In this document: piece by piece, positions 1-6,271 of the stretch
Layout of the letters: every line of letters starts with the position of its first letter
How positions within the stretch are numbered: the first letter of the stretch is position 1
Source: Allosediminivita sp964397775
GTDB lineage: Bacteria > Pseudomonadota > Alphaproteobacteria > Rhodobacterales > Rhodobacteraceae
Direction of reading: 5' to 3'
DNA: 6,790 nt
Assembly (NCBI GenBank): GCA_964397775.1
Contig: CAYNKL010000215.1
Location: forward strand, 1-6,790
Program-made: the position numbers and the translations under genes
The notes under the pieces: model-generated
What the model was told of the DNA's origin: nothing
The model's database searches: none
The model's input: the letters and a program-made list of their open reading frames with translations, nothing else

Positions 1-51
1 AGAGGAAAATCGAAAGACCGCATGGCAGAGCTGCTTGAACAGGTCGAATGA
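1..51 (+). CDS. C-terminal fragment of an unidentified protein (5' end outside window)
   Basis: An open frame enters from the left edge and ends at TGA 49-51. The 16 visible residues end in DRMAELLEQVE, a charged, probably helical tail. That composition looks like real coding sequence rather than the Arg/Pro-rich shadow frames of GC-rich DNA. A strong hairpin with a T-rich tail lies about 30 bases after the stop, as expected for the end of a transcription unit. Too little is visible to name a family. It lies on the same strand as nnrS, 81 bases upstream, so a denitrification-related gene or regulator is possible but not shown. Confidence 0.5.
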   Translation, partial: RGKSKDRMAELLEQVE

Positions 52-81
52 TCCCGCGTCCCTCGGGCGTTCGACCGATCC

Positions 82-115
82 CGGGCGGTGCCGAGCGCAC
101 CGCCCGATTGTCTTT
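82..115 (+). terminator. Intrinsic terminator-like hairpin between the upstream gene and nnrS
   Basis: CGGGCGGTGC (82-91) and GCACCGCCCG (97-106) form a perfect 10-bp stem with a 5-base loop. The stem is followed by ATTGTCTTT, a modest T-rich tract. This is the form of a Rho-independent terminator for the gene ending at 51. The nnrS start codon is only 26 bases beyond the stem, so the hairpin also lies in the nnrS leader. Bases 63-69 (TCGGGCG) are complementary to 101-107 and could compete with the terminator stem. Confidence 0.65.
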
Positions 116-121
116 CGGAGC

Positions 122-126
122 GGAGG
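122..126 (+). promoter_or_regulatory. Ribosome binding site of nnrS
   Basis: GGAGG lies 6 bases upstream of ATG 133. It decides the start: the same frame is open from an ATG at 88, but that ATG lies inside the hairpin stem and lacks an equivalent site. Starting at 133 also gives the usual short NnrS N-terminus before the GFRPFFL motif. Confidence 0.8.
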
Positions 127-132
127 AATTCC

Positions 133-1329
133 ATGCCCCAACAAAAGCGTTACCGCGGCCCGGCGCTGCTGTCCTACGGCTTCCGGCCCTTCTTCCTGTC
201 ATCCGCGCTTTTCGCGCTTGTTGCGATCCCGGCCTGGGTGCTGATCTGGCGCGGAGAGCTCGCAGCGGCAGGCCCTTTCCTTCCCACGGACTGGCATGTG
301 CACGAGATGGTCTTCGGCTATGGGGCCGCCGTCGTGGCTGGCTTCCTGTTCACCGCGGTGCCGAACTGGACCGGACGGCTGCCGACACGCGGCTGGCCGC
401 TTGCGACGCTTCTGGCGATCTGGCTGGCCGGACGCGTGGCGGTTGCCGGGGGCCTGGGGCTCGGTCCGATCGCGGTGGCCGCCATCGACCAGATGTTTCT
501 TTTGGCTGTCGCGGCGATGATCGCGCGGGAGATCATCGCCGGCAAGAACTGGCGCAATCTCAAGGTCCTAATCCCTGTGTCGCTGCTCTGGCTCACCAAC
601 CTGCTGTTCCATGCCGAGGCCATGCTGGCGGGGAGCGCGGATCTCGGGCGCAGGCTGGGCCTCGCGCTGCTGATCTTTCTGATCCTGCTGATCGGCGGGC
701 GGGTGATCCCCAGTTTCACGCGCAATTGGCTGGTGCAGCGCGGTGCGAGCCGGCTGCCCGCGGCCTTCAATCGCTTCGATGCGCTGTGCCTCGCTCTCGG
801 GGCGGCGGCGCTGAGCGTCTGGGTGATCGCGCCCTACGGCGTCGCCTGCGCGGTTCTCGGCGTGGTGGCGGCGGTCTTGCACCTGATCCGGCTTGGCCGC
901 TGGCGCGGCACGGCGACATGGCGCTCGCCGCTTCTGCTGATGCTGCACCTCGCCTACCTGATGGTGCCGCTCGGCTTCGCCTCTGTGGCGGCGACGGCGC
1001 TCGGCCTCGCCGAACCGGCTGGCGCGGCGCATATCTTCGGCATCGGGGCGGTGGGCGGAATGACCGTGGCGGTGATGATGCGCGCGACCATGGGCCATAC
1101 CGGGAGGCCTCTGGTGGCCGGACCGGCGCTGACCGCTGCTTTCGTGCTCGTGATCGCGGCCTGCGCCGCCCGGGTGGCCGGCCCCGCGCCATGGCTGGGC
1201 CCGCTCGATGGGATCGAACTCGCGGCGGCGCTCTGGACCGCCGGTTTCGCGCTGCTCGCGTGGCGGATCGGTCCGTGGCTGGCGCGACCGCGGCTGGCGC
1301 GGAAGATGCCAAGCGCCCCACCGGGCTGA
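133..1329 (+). CDS. nnrS: NnrS family multi-spanning membrane protein
   Basis: NnrS proteins are polytopic haem- and copper-containing inner-membrane proteins found with nitrite and NO reductase genes. They are linked to tolerance of nitric oxide and related stress; the biochemical activity is not settled. The 398-residue product matches the family in length and motifs: YGFRPFFL at 15-22, DWHVHEM at 53-59 with likely metal or haem ligands H55 and H57, WLAGR at 97-101, TNLLFH at 155-160, GGRVIPSFTRNW at 188-199, H300 before a Gly-rich segment, and ATMGHTGR at 318-325. Hydrophobic segments run through the whole length, consistent with about 12 helices. The tail after about 385 is short, basic and Pro-rich. 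The gene converges on the nap operon across a 319-base spacer. No promoter fits between the upstream hairpin and the start, so transcription must begin at or before the hairpin. No clear FNR/NnrR-type dyad was seen in the 132 upstream bases. Confidence 0.93.
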   Translation: MPQQKRYRGPALLSYGFRPFFLSSALFALVAIPAWVLIWRGELAAAGPFLPTDWHVHEMVFGYGAAVVAGFLFTAVPNWTGRLPTRGWPLATLLAIWLAGRVAVAGGLGLGPIAVAAIDQMFLLAVAAMIAREIIAGKNWRNLKVLIPVSLLWLTNLLFHAEAMLAGSADLGRRLGLALLIFLILLIGGRVIPSFTRNWLVQRGASRLPAAFNRFDALCLALGAAALSVWVIAPYGVACAVLGVVAAVLHLIRLGRWRGTATWRSPLLLMLHLAYLMVPLGFASVAATALGLAEPAGAAHIFGIGAVGGMTVAVMMRATMGHTGRPLVAGPALTAAFVLVIAACAARVAGPAPWLGPLDGIELAAALWTAGFALLAWRIGPWLARPRLARKMPSAPPG

Positions 1330-1388
1330 GGCTCTGTACCCTGCGCAATCGCGCTTGAACGCCCGCCCTGCAGGACGATCGGACATCA

Positions 1389-1432
1389 CAGGCCCGTTGC
1401 ACAGGCACCAACGCTCTTGCGGCGCGGGCCTG
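1389..1432 (+). terminator. Possible nnrS terminator hairpin (no T-tract)
   Basis: CAGGCCCG (1389-1396) and CGGGCCTG (1425-1432) are an 8-bp perfect dyad around a 28-base loop, 59 bases after the nnrS stop. No T-run follows, so a classical intrinsic terminator is not supported. It could slow polymerase, protect a 3' end or be chance in GC-rich DNA. Confidence 0.25.
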
Positions 1433-1504
1433 CTGCTGGGGACCACCGTCGATCGGCGGGTGGGGGGCGTTCTCCTGTCATCGTCTGGCGTTGAAAGGCG
1501 GTGC

Positions 1505-1544
1505 GGCGTCGCGCGCCCATCGGCCCGCTTGCAGGCGCGACGCC
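1505..1544. repeat. 10-bp perfect inverted repeat in the convergent spacer
   Basis: GGCGTCGCGC (1505-1514) and GCGCGACGCC (1535-1544) pair perfectly around a 20-base loop, making a very stable GC-rich stem. It lacks a T-tract on the plus side; on the minus side only TTT occurs about 10 bases after the stem. It sits mid-way between the two convergent units and may be a transcription block or transcript 3' end for either. A small-RNA role cannot be judged. Confidence 0.4.
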
Positions 1545-1594
1545 TGACCCACCGCTGCCGCTGGCCTGAGCGACGCCCTGAACCAGAGCCGAGT

Positions 1595-1644
1595 GGCCTC
1601 ACCGCCTTGGCGGGATCGGTTCGGGGCTGGCAGGCGGTGATGCC
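1595..1644 (-). terminator. Probable terminator hairpin at the 3' end of the nap operon
   Basis: Arms 1595-1607 (GGCCTCACCGCCT) and 1632-1644 (AGGCGGTGATGCC) pair over 13 positions with one internal mismatch, including a 9-bp perfect core, around a 24-base loop. The hairpin begins 4 bases after the stop of the last minus-strand gene, the position expected for an operon end. No T-run follows on the minus strand, while TTGTTC follows on the plus strand. It may therefore also act on transcripts arriving from nnrS. Placement supports a terminator; the long loop and missing T-tract weaken the call. Confidence 0.45.
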
Positions 1645-1648
1645 TTGT

Positions 1649-1921
1649 TCAGACCTTCGCACCGATGCGCCGGATTCCGCATCCGACAAGCCCCGCCATA
1701 AGCCCGATCACCGTCGAGACGCTGTATTCGAGCGCGGTGATCGGCACGTGGGCCGCGTGGTGCCCCCCGAGGATGATCGGCGTGAGGATGCCGATGCCGC
1801 CGCCAAGGATCACCGCGACGATCCAGTTGCGCGTCGTCATGCCCAGAGCGACACCCACGATCCCGGGCAGGCCGAGGATGGCGCCGCCGATCGTGCCGAG
1901 AAGATCAAGAAAGCTGAGCAT
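1649..1921 (-). CDS. Small membrane protein of unknown function at the end of the nap operon
   Basis: I do not recognise this 90-residue protein. It is strongly hydrophobic and Gly-rich, with roughly three membrane segments: about residues 5-28, 33-52 and 62-83. A short polar turn (TTRN, 29-32) separates the first two. The second ends in a loop with LGGHHAAH, giving H54, H55 and H58. A Cys (81) and a basic tail (RRIGAK, 84-89) close the chain, so the C-terminus is probably cytoplasmic by the positive-inside rule. The start at 1921 is preceded by GGAG with 8-base spacing on the minus strand. The frame is open further upstream into napC, but that would force an out-of-frame overlap. It lies 43 bases after napC on the same strand and is followed at once by a hairpin, so it is probably the last gene of the operon. 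It is longer than NapE-type proteins (about 60 residues, one helix) and does not resemble them. A role in the Nap electron-transfer chain or its assembly is suggested only by position. Confidence 0.8.
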   Translation of the reverse strand: MLSFLDLLGTIGGAILGLPGIVGVALGMTTRNWIVAVILGGGIGILTPIILGGHHAAHVPITALEYSVSTVIGLMAGLVGCGIRRIGAKV

Positions 1922-1964
1922 GGTCGGATCTCCGTTCTGTTCCCCTCCCTCGTGCGGAGGAGCG

Positions 1965-2666
1965 TCAGTCTTCCGCGACGCCGAGAAATGACTTGATCGA
2001 TGCAACATCGATGACGGCCCGGTCGACCGGGGCGCTGGACTGGGCAAGGGTTTCCACGACGTGCTCGTATTCTTCGAGGTACCCCGGAGCGAGGTCATGC
2101 GCGATGCCCTGATGGCAATCGATGCAGGTCATGCTCTCGTCGACCGCGCGCTGGTGGCTCGCCGCGGCGCGGGTCTCCTGAATAGTGAAATCCATGTACT
2201 CGAACGCGTGGCAGTTGCGGCACTCGCGGCTGTCGGTCGCCTTCATCTTCTTCCACACCGCCGCCGCCATCTCGAGCCGCCGGGCCTCGTATTTCTCAGA
2301 GGTGTCGATGGTGCCCAGCACCTCGTGATAGACATCCTTCACCGCCATGATCTTGGCCTTCATCTTGTACTGCCATTCGTGCGGGACGTGGCAGTCCGAG
2401 CAGATCGCCCGCACGCCGGAATGGTTGTTGTAGTGCACGGTCTCGCGGTACTCGCCGAGATTGGTCTCCATCGAGTGGCAGGAGGTGCAGAACTCCTCGG
2501 TGTTGGTCAGCTCCAGCGACCAGTGAAATCCGCCCCAGAAGAGGATCCCGCCGAGAAACCCGGCAATCAGCAGGAACCCGGTGCTGAACAGCCCCGTGGG
2601 GCTCCAGAACCTGTCCCACAGGCGGAGCAGGATGTTGCGGCGGCCGTTCTCGTTGGTGTCCGGCAT
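1965..2666 (-). CDS. napC: NapC, membrane-anchored tetraheme c-type cytochrome (quinol dehydrogenase)
   Basis: NapC oxidises membrane quinol and passes the electrons to NapB and NapA in the periplasm. The 233-residue product has the NapC/NirT layout: a short basic cytoplasmic N-terminus, one membrane anchor at about residues 26-48, then a periplasmic domain with four CxxCH haem motifs at 60-64 (CTSCH), 89-93 (CSDCH), 149-153 (CRNCH) and 181-185 (CIDCH). The sequence TNTEEFCTSCHSM around the first haem is typical of the quinol-oxidising NapC/NrfH group. Candidate distal ligands include M66 and several His (78, 82, 96, 114, 171, 190). The tail beyond about 192 is acidic. The start is supported by GGGGAGAG a few bases upstream on the minus strand. 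The gene follows napB by 27 bases. Length is slightly above the roughly 200 residues of typical NapC because of the C-terminal tail. Confidence 0.96.
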   Translation of the reverse strand: MPDTNENGRRNILLRLWDRFWSPTGLFSTGFLLIAGFLGGILFWGGFHWSLELTNTEEFCTSCHSMETNLGEYRETVHYNNHSGVRAICSDCHVPHEWQYKMKAKIMAVKDVYHEVLGTIDTSEKYEARRLEMAAAVWKKMKATDSRECRNCHAFEYMDFTIQETRAAASHQRAVDESMTCIDCHQGIAHDLAPGYLEEYEHVVETLAQSSAPVDRAVIDVASIKSFLGVAED

Positions 2667-2693
2667 GTCGTCTCTCCCCGTCGGATCCGTGCG

Positions 2694-3137
2694 TCAGCGC
2701 GATGTGCTGGAGGCTTCGAACGCGTTGCCGACGAGCTCGGGCGCATCCGCCTGAGGAACGTGGCACTGATTGCAGAACCAGCGGGTCCCGGCCACCGTGT
2801 CGAGCTGGTTGCCCTCCCGGTCGAGGTAGTGGGTCATCGACAGGGTCGGCGCACCGCGGTCGCCGGCGTTGCTCCAGTCGTGGCAGCTCAGGCACTGATT
2901 GGTGCGAAGATCGATCTGGTACTGGGTCATGGAATGCGGAATGATCGGCGGCTGCTGGCGGTAGTTGCGCACCTCGCGCCCCTCGTGTTGCTGATAGACC
3001 GGCGTGGGCTGCAGCTCCTGGTCGACCGGGGCGCCGCGGAGCGATTTCAGGTCTCCGGCTGTTTGCGCCACGACCAGCCCCGCGACGATCAGGGGCGAGA
3101 CGAAGGCGGCGATCTTGGCGATGACCGGCAGTTTCAT
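2694..3137 (-). CDS. napB: NapB, diheme cytochrome c subunit of periplasmic nitrate reductase
   Basis: NapB is the small electron-transfer subunit that carries electrons from NapC to NapA. The 147-residue precursor begins with a hydrophobic Sec signal (about residues 3-24, ending VVAQ) and has two CxxCH haem motifs, at 82-86 (CLSCH) and 122-126 (CNQCH). The family core is intact: YQQHEGREVRNY at 48-59, PPIIPHSM at 63-70, and SMTHY at 100-104. H68 and H103 are the likely distal ligands for the bis-His haems, by family knowledge. The mature protein ends soon after the second haem, as usual. The ATG is preceded by CGGAGAG at good spacing on the minus strand. Its distance of 350 bases from napA is unusual, and a promoter or processed transcript end may lie in that gap. 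Confidence 0.96.
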   Translation of the reverse strand: MKLPVIAKIAAFVSPLIVAGLVVAQTAGDLKSLRGAPVDQELQPTPVYQQHEGREVRNYRQQPPIIPHSMTQYQIDLRTNQCLSCHDWSNAGDRGAPTLSMTHYLDREGNQLDTVAGTRWFCNQCHVPQADAPELVGNAFEASSTSR

Positions 3138-3487
3138 GGGCGCTCTCCGTGGTTGGTTGCGATCAGGCTAGGCGGGTGTGGCAGGCAGTGGCGTGTCGGG
3201 ATCGTTCTGGCGGGGGAAGAGCGACCCGGTGCCCGCAGGCGGTACGATCCCGCGAGCGGAACAGGGCCGGGCCGTCCTGTTTGCCGGAGGGGCGCGACAG
3301 GGCACGGGCCCCGCGGCAGGGTGCGGCTCACGCGCTGCAGCCGCCGGCCATCCGCGCGATGACCATCGGGACGGTTCGGGCTTGGGGGATGATCGCTTGC
3401 GGTGCGGCAGGCACTCCCGGCCTCCTCTGGCTGGCGTCGACCGGCGCGCATGAAGGCCACACGCACCGGATCGGATCGTTGGCTGTG
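3138..3487. other. Unexplained 350-base gap between napA and napB
   Basis: No convincing gene is seen. On the minus strand one frame is open from within napA to TAG at 3168 and ends in a plausible-looking tail (SLFPRQNDPDTPLPATPA), but it has no start or ribosome site after the napA stop, and most of it is Arg/Pro-rich. A second minus frame is open from an ATG at 3466 through the napB start, with similarly shadow-like composition. On the plus strand, ATG 3359 opens a hydrophobic stretch ending in AHEGHTH, then runs antisense into napA. Weak dyads exist (for example 3323-3328 with 3339-3344). No terminator with a T-tract or recognisable promoter box was found. Other nap clusters carry napGH between napA and napB, so this may be a deletion scar; that is inference. 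Confidence 0.6.
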
Positions 3488-5980
3488 TCAGGCCCGCGTC
3501 ACCTTGCAGGCGCATTTCTTGAAGTCGGTCTGCTTCGAGAGCGGGCAGGTGGCATCCAGCGTCAGCTTGTTGATCAACTGGCTTTCGTCGAACCACGGCA
3601 CAAAGACCACGCCCCTTGGCGGCTTGTTGCGCCCGCGGGTCTCGACCCGGCTGAGCATCTCTCCGCGGCGGGTCGAGATGGCGATCTCCTGTCCGCGGCG
3701 AAGACCCCGCGCCTCGGCATCCTCGGGGTGCATGAAGACCTGTGCGGCGGGGAACGCCCGGTGCAGCTCGGGCACCCGACGGGTCATCGAGCCGGAGTGC
3801 CAATGCTCCAACACCCGGCCCGTCGAGAGCCAGAGGTCGTATTCCTCGTCCGGAACCTCCGGCGGCGCCTCGTAGGGGGCGAAAATCACCTTCGCCCTGC
3901 CGTCGGGATTGCCGTAGAAGGCGAGCCCGGCCCCCTCGGGCACGTAGGGATCATGGCCCTCGCGGAAGCGGTAGCGCGTCTCCTGCCCGTCGACCACCGG
4001 CCAGCGCAGGCCACGCGCCTCGTGGTAGCGCTCGAAAGGTGCGAGGTCGTGGCCATGGCCACGACCGAAGGCGGCATATTCCTCGAACAGCCCCTTCTGC
4101 ACGTAAAAGCCGAAATGCTGCGCCTCGACATTGTCGAAGCCCTCTGCGGTCTCTTCGAGCGGAAACTTGTCGACGTTGCCGTTGCGGTAGAGCACCTCAT
4201 AGAGGGTCTTGCCGGCGAGCCCGGGCATCTTTGCCACCAGCTCTTCGCCCCAGGCTTCCTCGACCGTGAAGCGCTTGGAGAATTCCATCAGTTGCCACAG
4301 GTCCGACTTGGCCTCGCCCGGCGCCATCACCAGTTGGCGCCAGAACTGGGTGCGGCGCTCGGCATTGCCGTAGGCGCCCTCCTTCTCGACCCACATGGCG
4401 GCCGGAAGAATGAGGTCGGCGGACATGGCCGTGACCGTCGGATAGGCCTCCGAGACCGTGATGAAGTTGTCGGCGTTGCGGTAGCCGGGCCAGCCCTCTT
4501 CGTTGATGTTCGGGGCGGCCTGCATGTTGTTGTTGCACTGCACCCAGTAGGCGTTGAGGGTGCCGTCCCGGAGCGCGCGGTGTTGCTCGACCGCATGCAG
4601 GCCCGGGGTGTCGGGGATCGTGCCCTCTGGCAGTTTCCAGATCTCCTCGGCGCGGGCGCGGTGCTCGGGGTTGGTCACCACCATGTCGGCGGGCAGGCGG
4701 TGCGAGAACGTCCCCACCTCGCGCGCGGTGCCGCAGGCCGAGGGCTGGCCGGTCAGCGAGAAGGGCGAGTTTCCGGGCTCCGAGATCTTTCCGGTCAGCA
4801 GGTGGATATTATACACCAGCCCGTTCACCCAGCCCCCGCGGGTGTGCTGGTTGAAGCCCATGGTCCAGAGCGACATCACCTTGCGGTTCGGATCGGCATA
4901 TTGCGCGGCCAGCCGTTCAAGCTGATCCTCTGGAACGCCCGACATCGCGGCGACCTTTTCCAGCGTGTACTCCGAAACCGCCGCCGCGTATTCGTCGAAG
5001 TCGATCGGGGTCAGCGCGCCCGAGTTGGGGTTCGCCGCGGCTTGTTGCAGAGGATCGGTGTCGCGCAGGCCATAGCCGATATCGGTGGCGGTTCTGGTCA
5101 GGTTGACGTGCTTTCCGACAAAGTCCCAGTTCACCGCATCGTTCTGGATGATGTGGTTGGCGATGTAGTTGAGGATCGCCAGGTCGCTTTGCAGCGTGAA
5201 GACGATGCCGTTGTCGGCCAGCTCGAAGCTGCGGTGCTCGAAGGTGGAGAGCACATGCACCTGTGCGCCGGGCTTGGTGAGCCGCGTGTCGGTCAGCCGC
5301 GACCAGAGGATCGGGTGCATCTCGGCCATGTTGGAGCCCCAGAGCACGAAGGTGTCGGCCGCCTCGAAATCATCGTAGCAGCCCATCGGCTCGTCGATGC
5401 CGAAGGCGCGCATGAAGCCGACCACCGCCGAGGCCATGCAGTGCCGGGCATTGGGGTCGATGTTGTTCGAGCGGAAGCCGGCCTTCATCAGCTTCGAGGC
5501 GGCATAGCCCTCCCAGACCGTCCATTGCCCCGAGCCGAACATGCCCACCGATGTCGGCCCCTTCGCGGCCAGCGCCTCTTTCCACTTCTCGGCCATGATA
5601 TCGAAGGCCTCGTCCCAGCTGACCGGCTCGAATTCGCCGGTCTTGTCGTAGACCCCGCCGGACTTGCGCAGCATCGGTGTGGTGAGCCGGTCGGCCCCGT
5701 ACATGATCTTGGACAGGAAATAGCCCTTGATGCAGTTCAGGCCGCGGTTCACCGGGGCCTCGGGATCGCCCTGCGTGGCAACGACGCGCCCTTCCTTGGT
5801 GCCCACGAGCACCGAGCAGCCGGTGCCGCAGAACCGGCAGGGGGCCTTGTCCCAGCGGATGTCCGCGTTGCCCGGGGTTTGCGCGATGGCCTCAGGAGAA
5901 AGGGAGATCCCGGCGGCAGCGGCGGTGCTGGCGGCTGCGGTGGCCTTGAGGAAGGTCCTGCGCGAGTCCGAATAGGTCAT
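3488..5980 (-). CDS. napA: NapA, catalytic subunit of periplasmic nitrate reductase (Mo-bisMGD, [4Fe-4S])
   Basis: NapA reduces nitrate to nitrite in the periplasm with electrons from NapB. The 830-residue precursor is full length. It starts with a Tat signal, SRRTFLK at 6-12, an Ala-rich h-region, and a probable cleavage around residues 30-33 (AIA). The [4Fe-4S] cluster is bound by C48, C51, C55 (CRFCGTGC) and C83 (NCIKG). K85, next to C83, lies on the electron path between cluster and molybdopterin. C181 in NARHCMAS is the molybdenum ligand. With a 29-residue signal these become K56 and C152, the numbering of the Rhodobacter sphaeroides enzyme. The C-terminal region has the family pattern, with TGRVLEHWHSGSMTRR in the cofactor-binding domain and an ending TDFKKCACKV. 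The start is preceded on the minus strand by GGAG at 9-base spacing, inside the end of napD, with 3 bases between the two genes. The next gene, napB, is unusually far away. Nothing in the protein looks damaged. Confidence 0.98.
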   Translation of the reverse strand: MTYSDSRRTFLKATAAASTAAAAGISLSPEAIAQTPGNADIRWDKAPCRFCGTGCSVLVGTKEGRVVATQGDPEAPVNRGLNCIKGYFLSKIMYGADRLTTPMLRKSGGVYDKTGEFEPVSWDEAFDIMAEKWKEALAAKGPTSVGMFGSGQWTVWEGYAASKLMKAGFRSNNIDPNARHCMASAVVGFMRAFGIDEPMGCYDDFEAADTFVLWGSNMAEMHPILWSRLTDTRLTKPGAQVHVLSTFEHRSFELADNGIVFTLQSDLAILNYIANHIIQNDAVNWDFVGKHVNLTRTATDIGYGLRDTDPLQQAAANPNSGALTPIDFDEYAAAVSEYTLEKVAAMSGVPEDQLERLAAQYADPNRKVMSLWTMGFNQHTRGGWVNGLVYNIHLLTGKISEPGNSPFSLTGQPSACGTAREVGTFSHRLPADMVVTNPEHRARAEEIWKLPEGTIPDTPGLHAVEQHRALRDGTLNAYWVQCNNNMQAAPNINEEGWPGYRNADNFITVSEAYPTVTAMSADLILPAAMWVEKEGAYGNAERRTQFWRQLVMAPGEAKSDLWQLMEFSKRFTVEEAWGEELVAKMPGLAGKTLYEVLYRNGNVDKFPLEETAEGFDNVEAQHFGFYVQKGLFEEYAAFGRGHGHDLAPFERYHEARGLRWPVVDGQETRYRFREGHDPYVPEGAGLAFYGNPDGRAKVIFAPYEAPPEVPDEEYDLWLSTGRVLEHWHSGSMTRRVPELHRAFPAAQVFMHPEDAEARGLRRGQEIAISTRRGEMLSRVETRGRNKPPRGVVFVPWFDESQLINKLTLDATCPLSKQTDFKKCACKVTRA

Positions 5981-5983
5981 GTG

Positions 5984-6271
5984 TCAGGTCTCCGGATGAG
6001 GGGCGGCGGGATGAGGAGCGCCGGTCGGCGTGCGGGGGGAAAGGTCTTCGAAGTGGTGATAGTTGATGGTCAGCGTGACCACGCCGGCGACCTGGTGCAG
6101 CGCCATGATGGTCTCCGAGGCGAGGGCGGTGTCGGTGTCTTCGACCACCACGACAAGGCGTCCGTCGTCGGTCTGGGCGTGCACCTCGACGCCGGCAAGG
6201 GCGTCGATCTCGGCGCGGGCCCGCGCGAGCGCGTCGCATGCCACATGGACAAGGCATCCGCAGATATTCAT
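5984..6271 (-). CDS. napD: NapD, cytoplasmic chaperone for the NapA Tat signal peptide
   Basis: NapD binds the twin-arginine signal of NapA and holds it until cofactor insertion is complete. The 95-residue product fits the family in size and pattern: N-terminal strand MNICGCLVHV, helix around DALARARAEIDALAGVEVH, strand GRLVVVVED, second helix ETIMALHQVAGV, and strand TLTINYHHFED, the ferredoxin-like fold of NapD. The tail after about 78 is Pro/His-rich and probably disordered. The start at 6271 is chosen because its A is also the last base of the napF TGA (TGATG), and a strong GGAGGAGGA site precedes it on the minus strand; an ATG 29 codons upstream in the same frame would overlap napF and adds an unrelated sequence. 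The overlap with napF and the 3-base gap to napA imply translational coupling. Three Cys (4, 6, 12) in the first strand and helix are an oddity. Confidence 0.94.
   Translation of the reverse strand: MNICGCLVHVACDALARARAEIDALAGVEVHAQTDDGRLVVVVEDTDTALASETIMALHQVAGVVTLTINYHHFEDLSPRTPTGAPHPAAPHPET

Larger units (their letters stand above)
1330..1648. other. Convergent intergenic spacer with three inverted repeats
   Basis: No credible gene is seen on either strand. The open frames here are extensions of shadow frames, rich in Arg, Pro and Ser, with no good ribosome binding site. The spacer separates the 3' ends of nnrS (+) and the nap operon (-). It holds three GC-rich dyads, listed separately at 1389-1432, 1505-1544 and 1595-1644. 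No tRNA or protein-coding signal was recognised. Confidence 0.7.

Noticed and set aside
88..132. Alternative nnrS start at ATG 88 adding 15 residues
   Set aside because: The ATG lies in the hairpin stem, lacks a ribosome site, and the added residues are not family-like; GGAGG before ATG 133 is decisive.
48..1358. Plus-strand open frame of 436 codons overlapping nnrS in another frame
   Set aside because: Arg/Gly/Ala-rich shadow of nnrS; the nnrS frame has the family motifs and a strong ribosome binding site.
568..1689. Minus-strand open frame of 373 codons across the spacer and nnrS
   Set aside because: Arg/Pro/Gln-rich composition typical of an antisense shadow, no ribosome site, and it overlaps both nnrS and the small membrane-protein gene.
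2061..3362. Plus-strand open frame of 433 codons antisense to napC and napB
   Set aside because: It opposes two genes with intact haem motifs. No recognisable domain or start signal.
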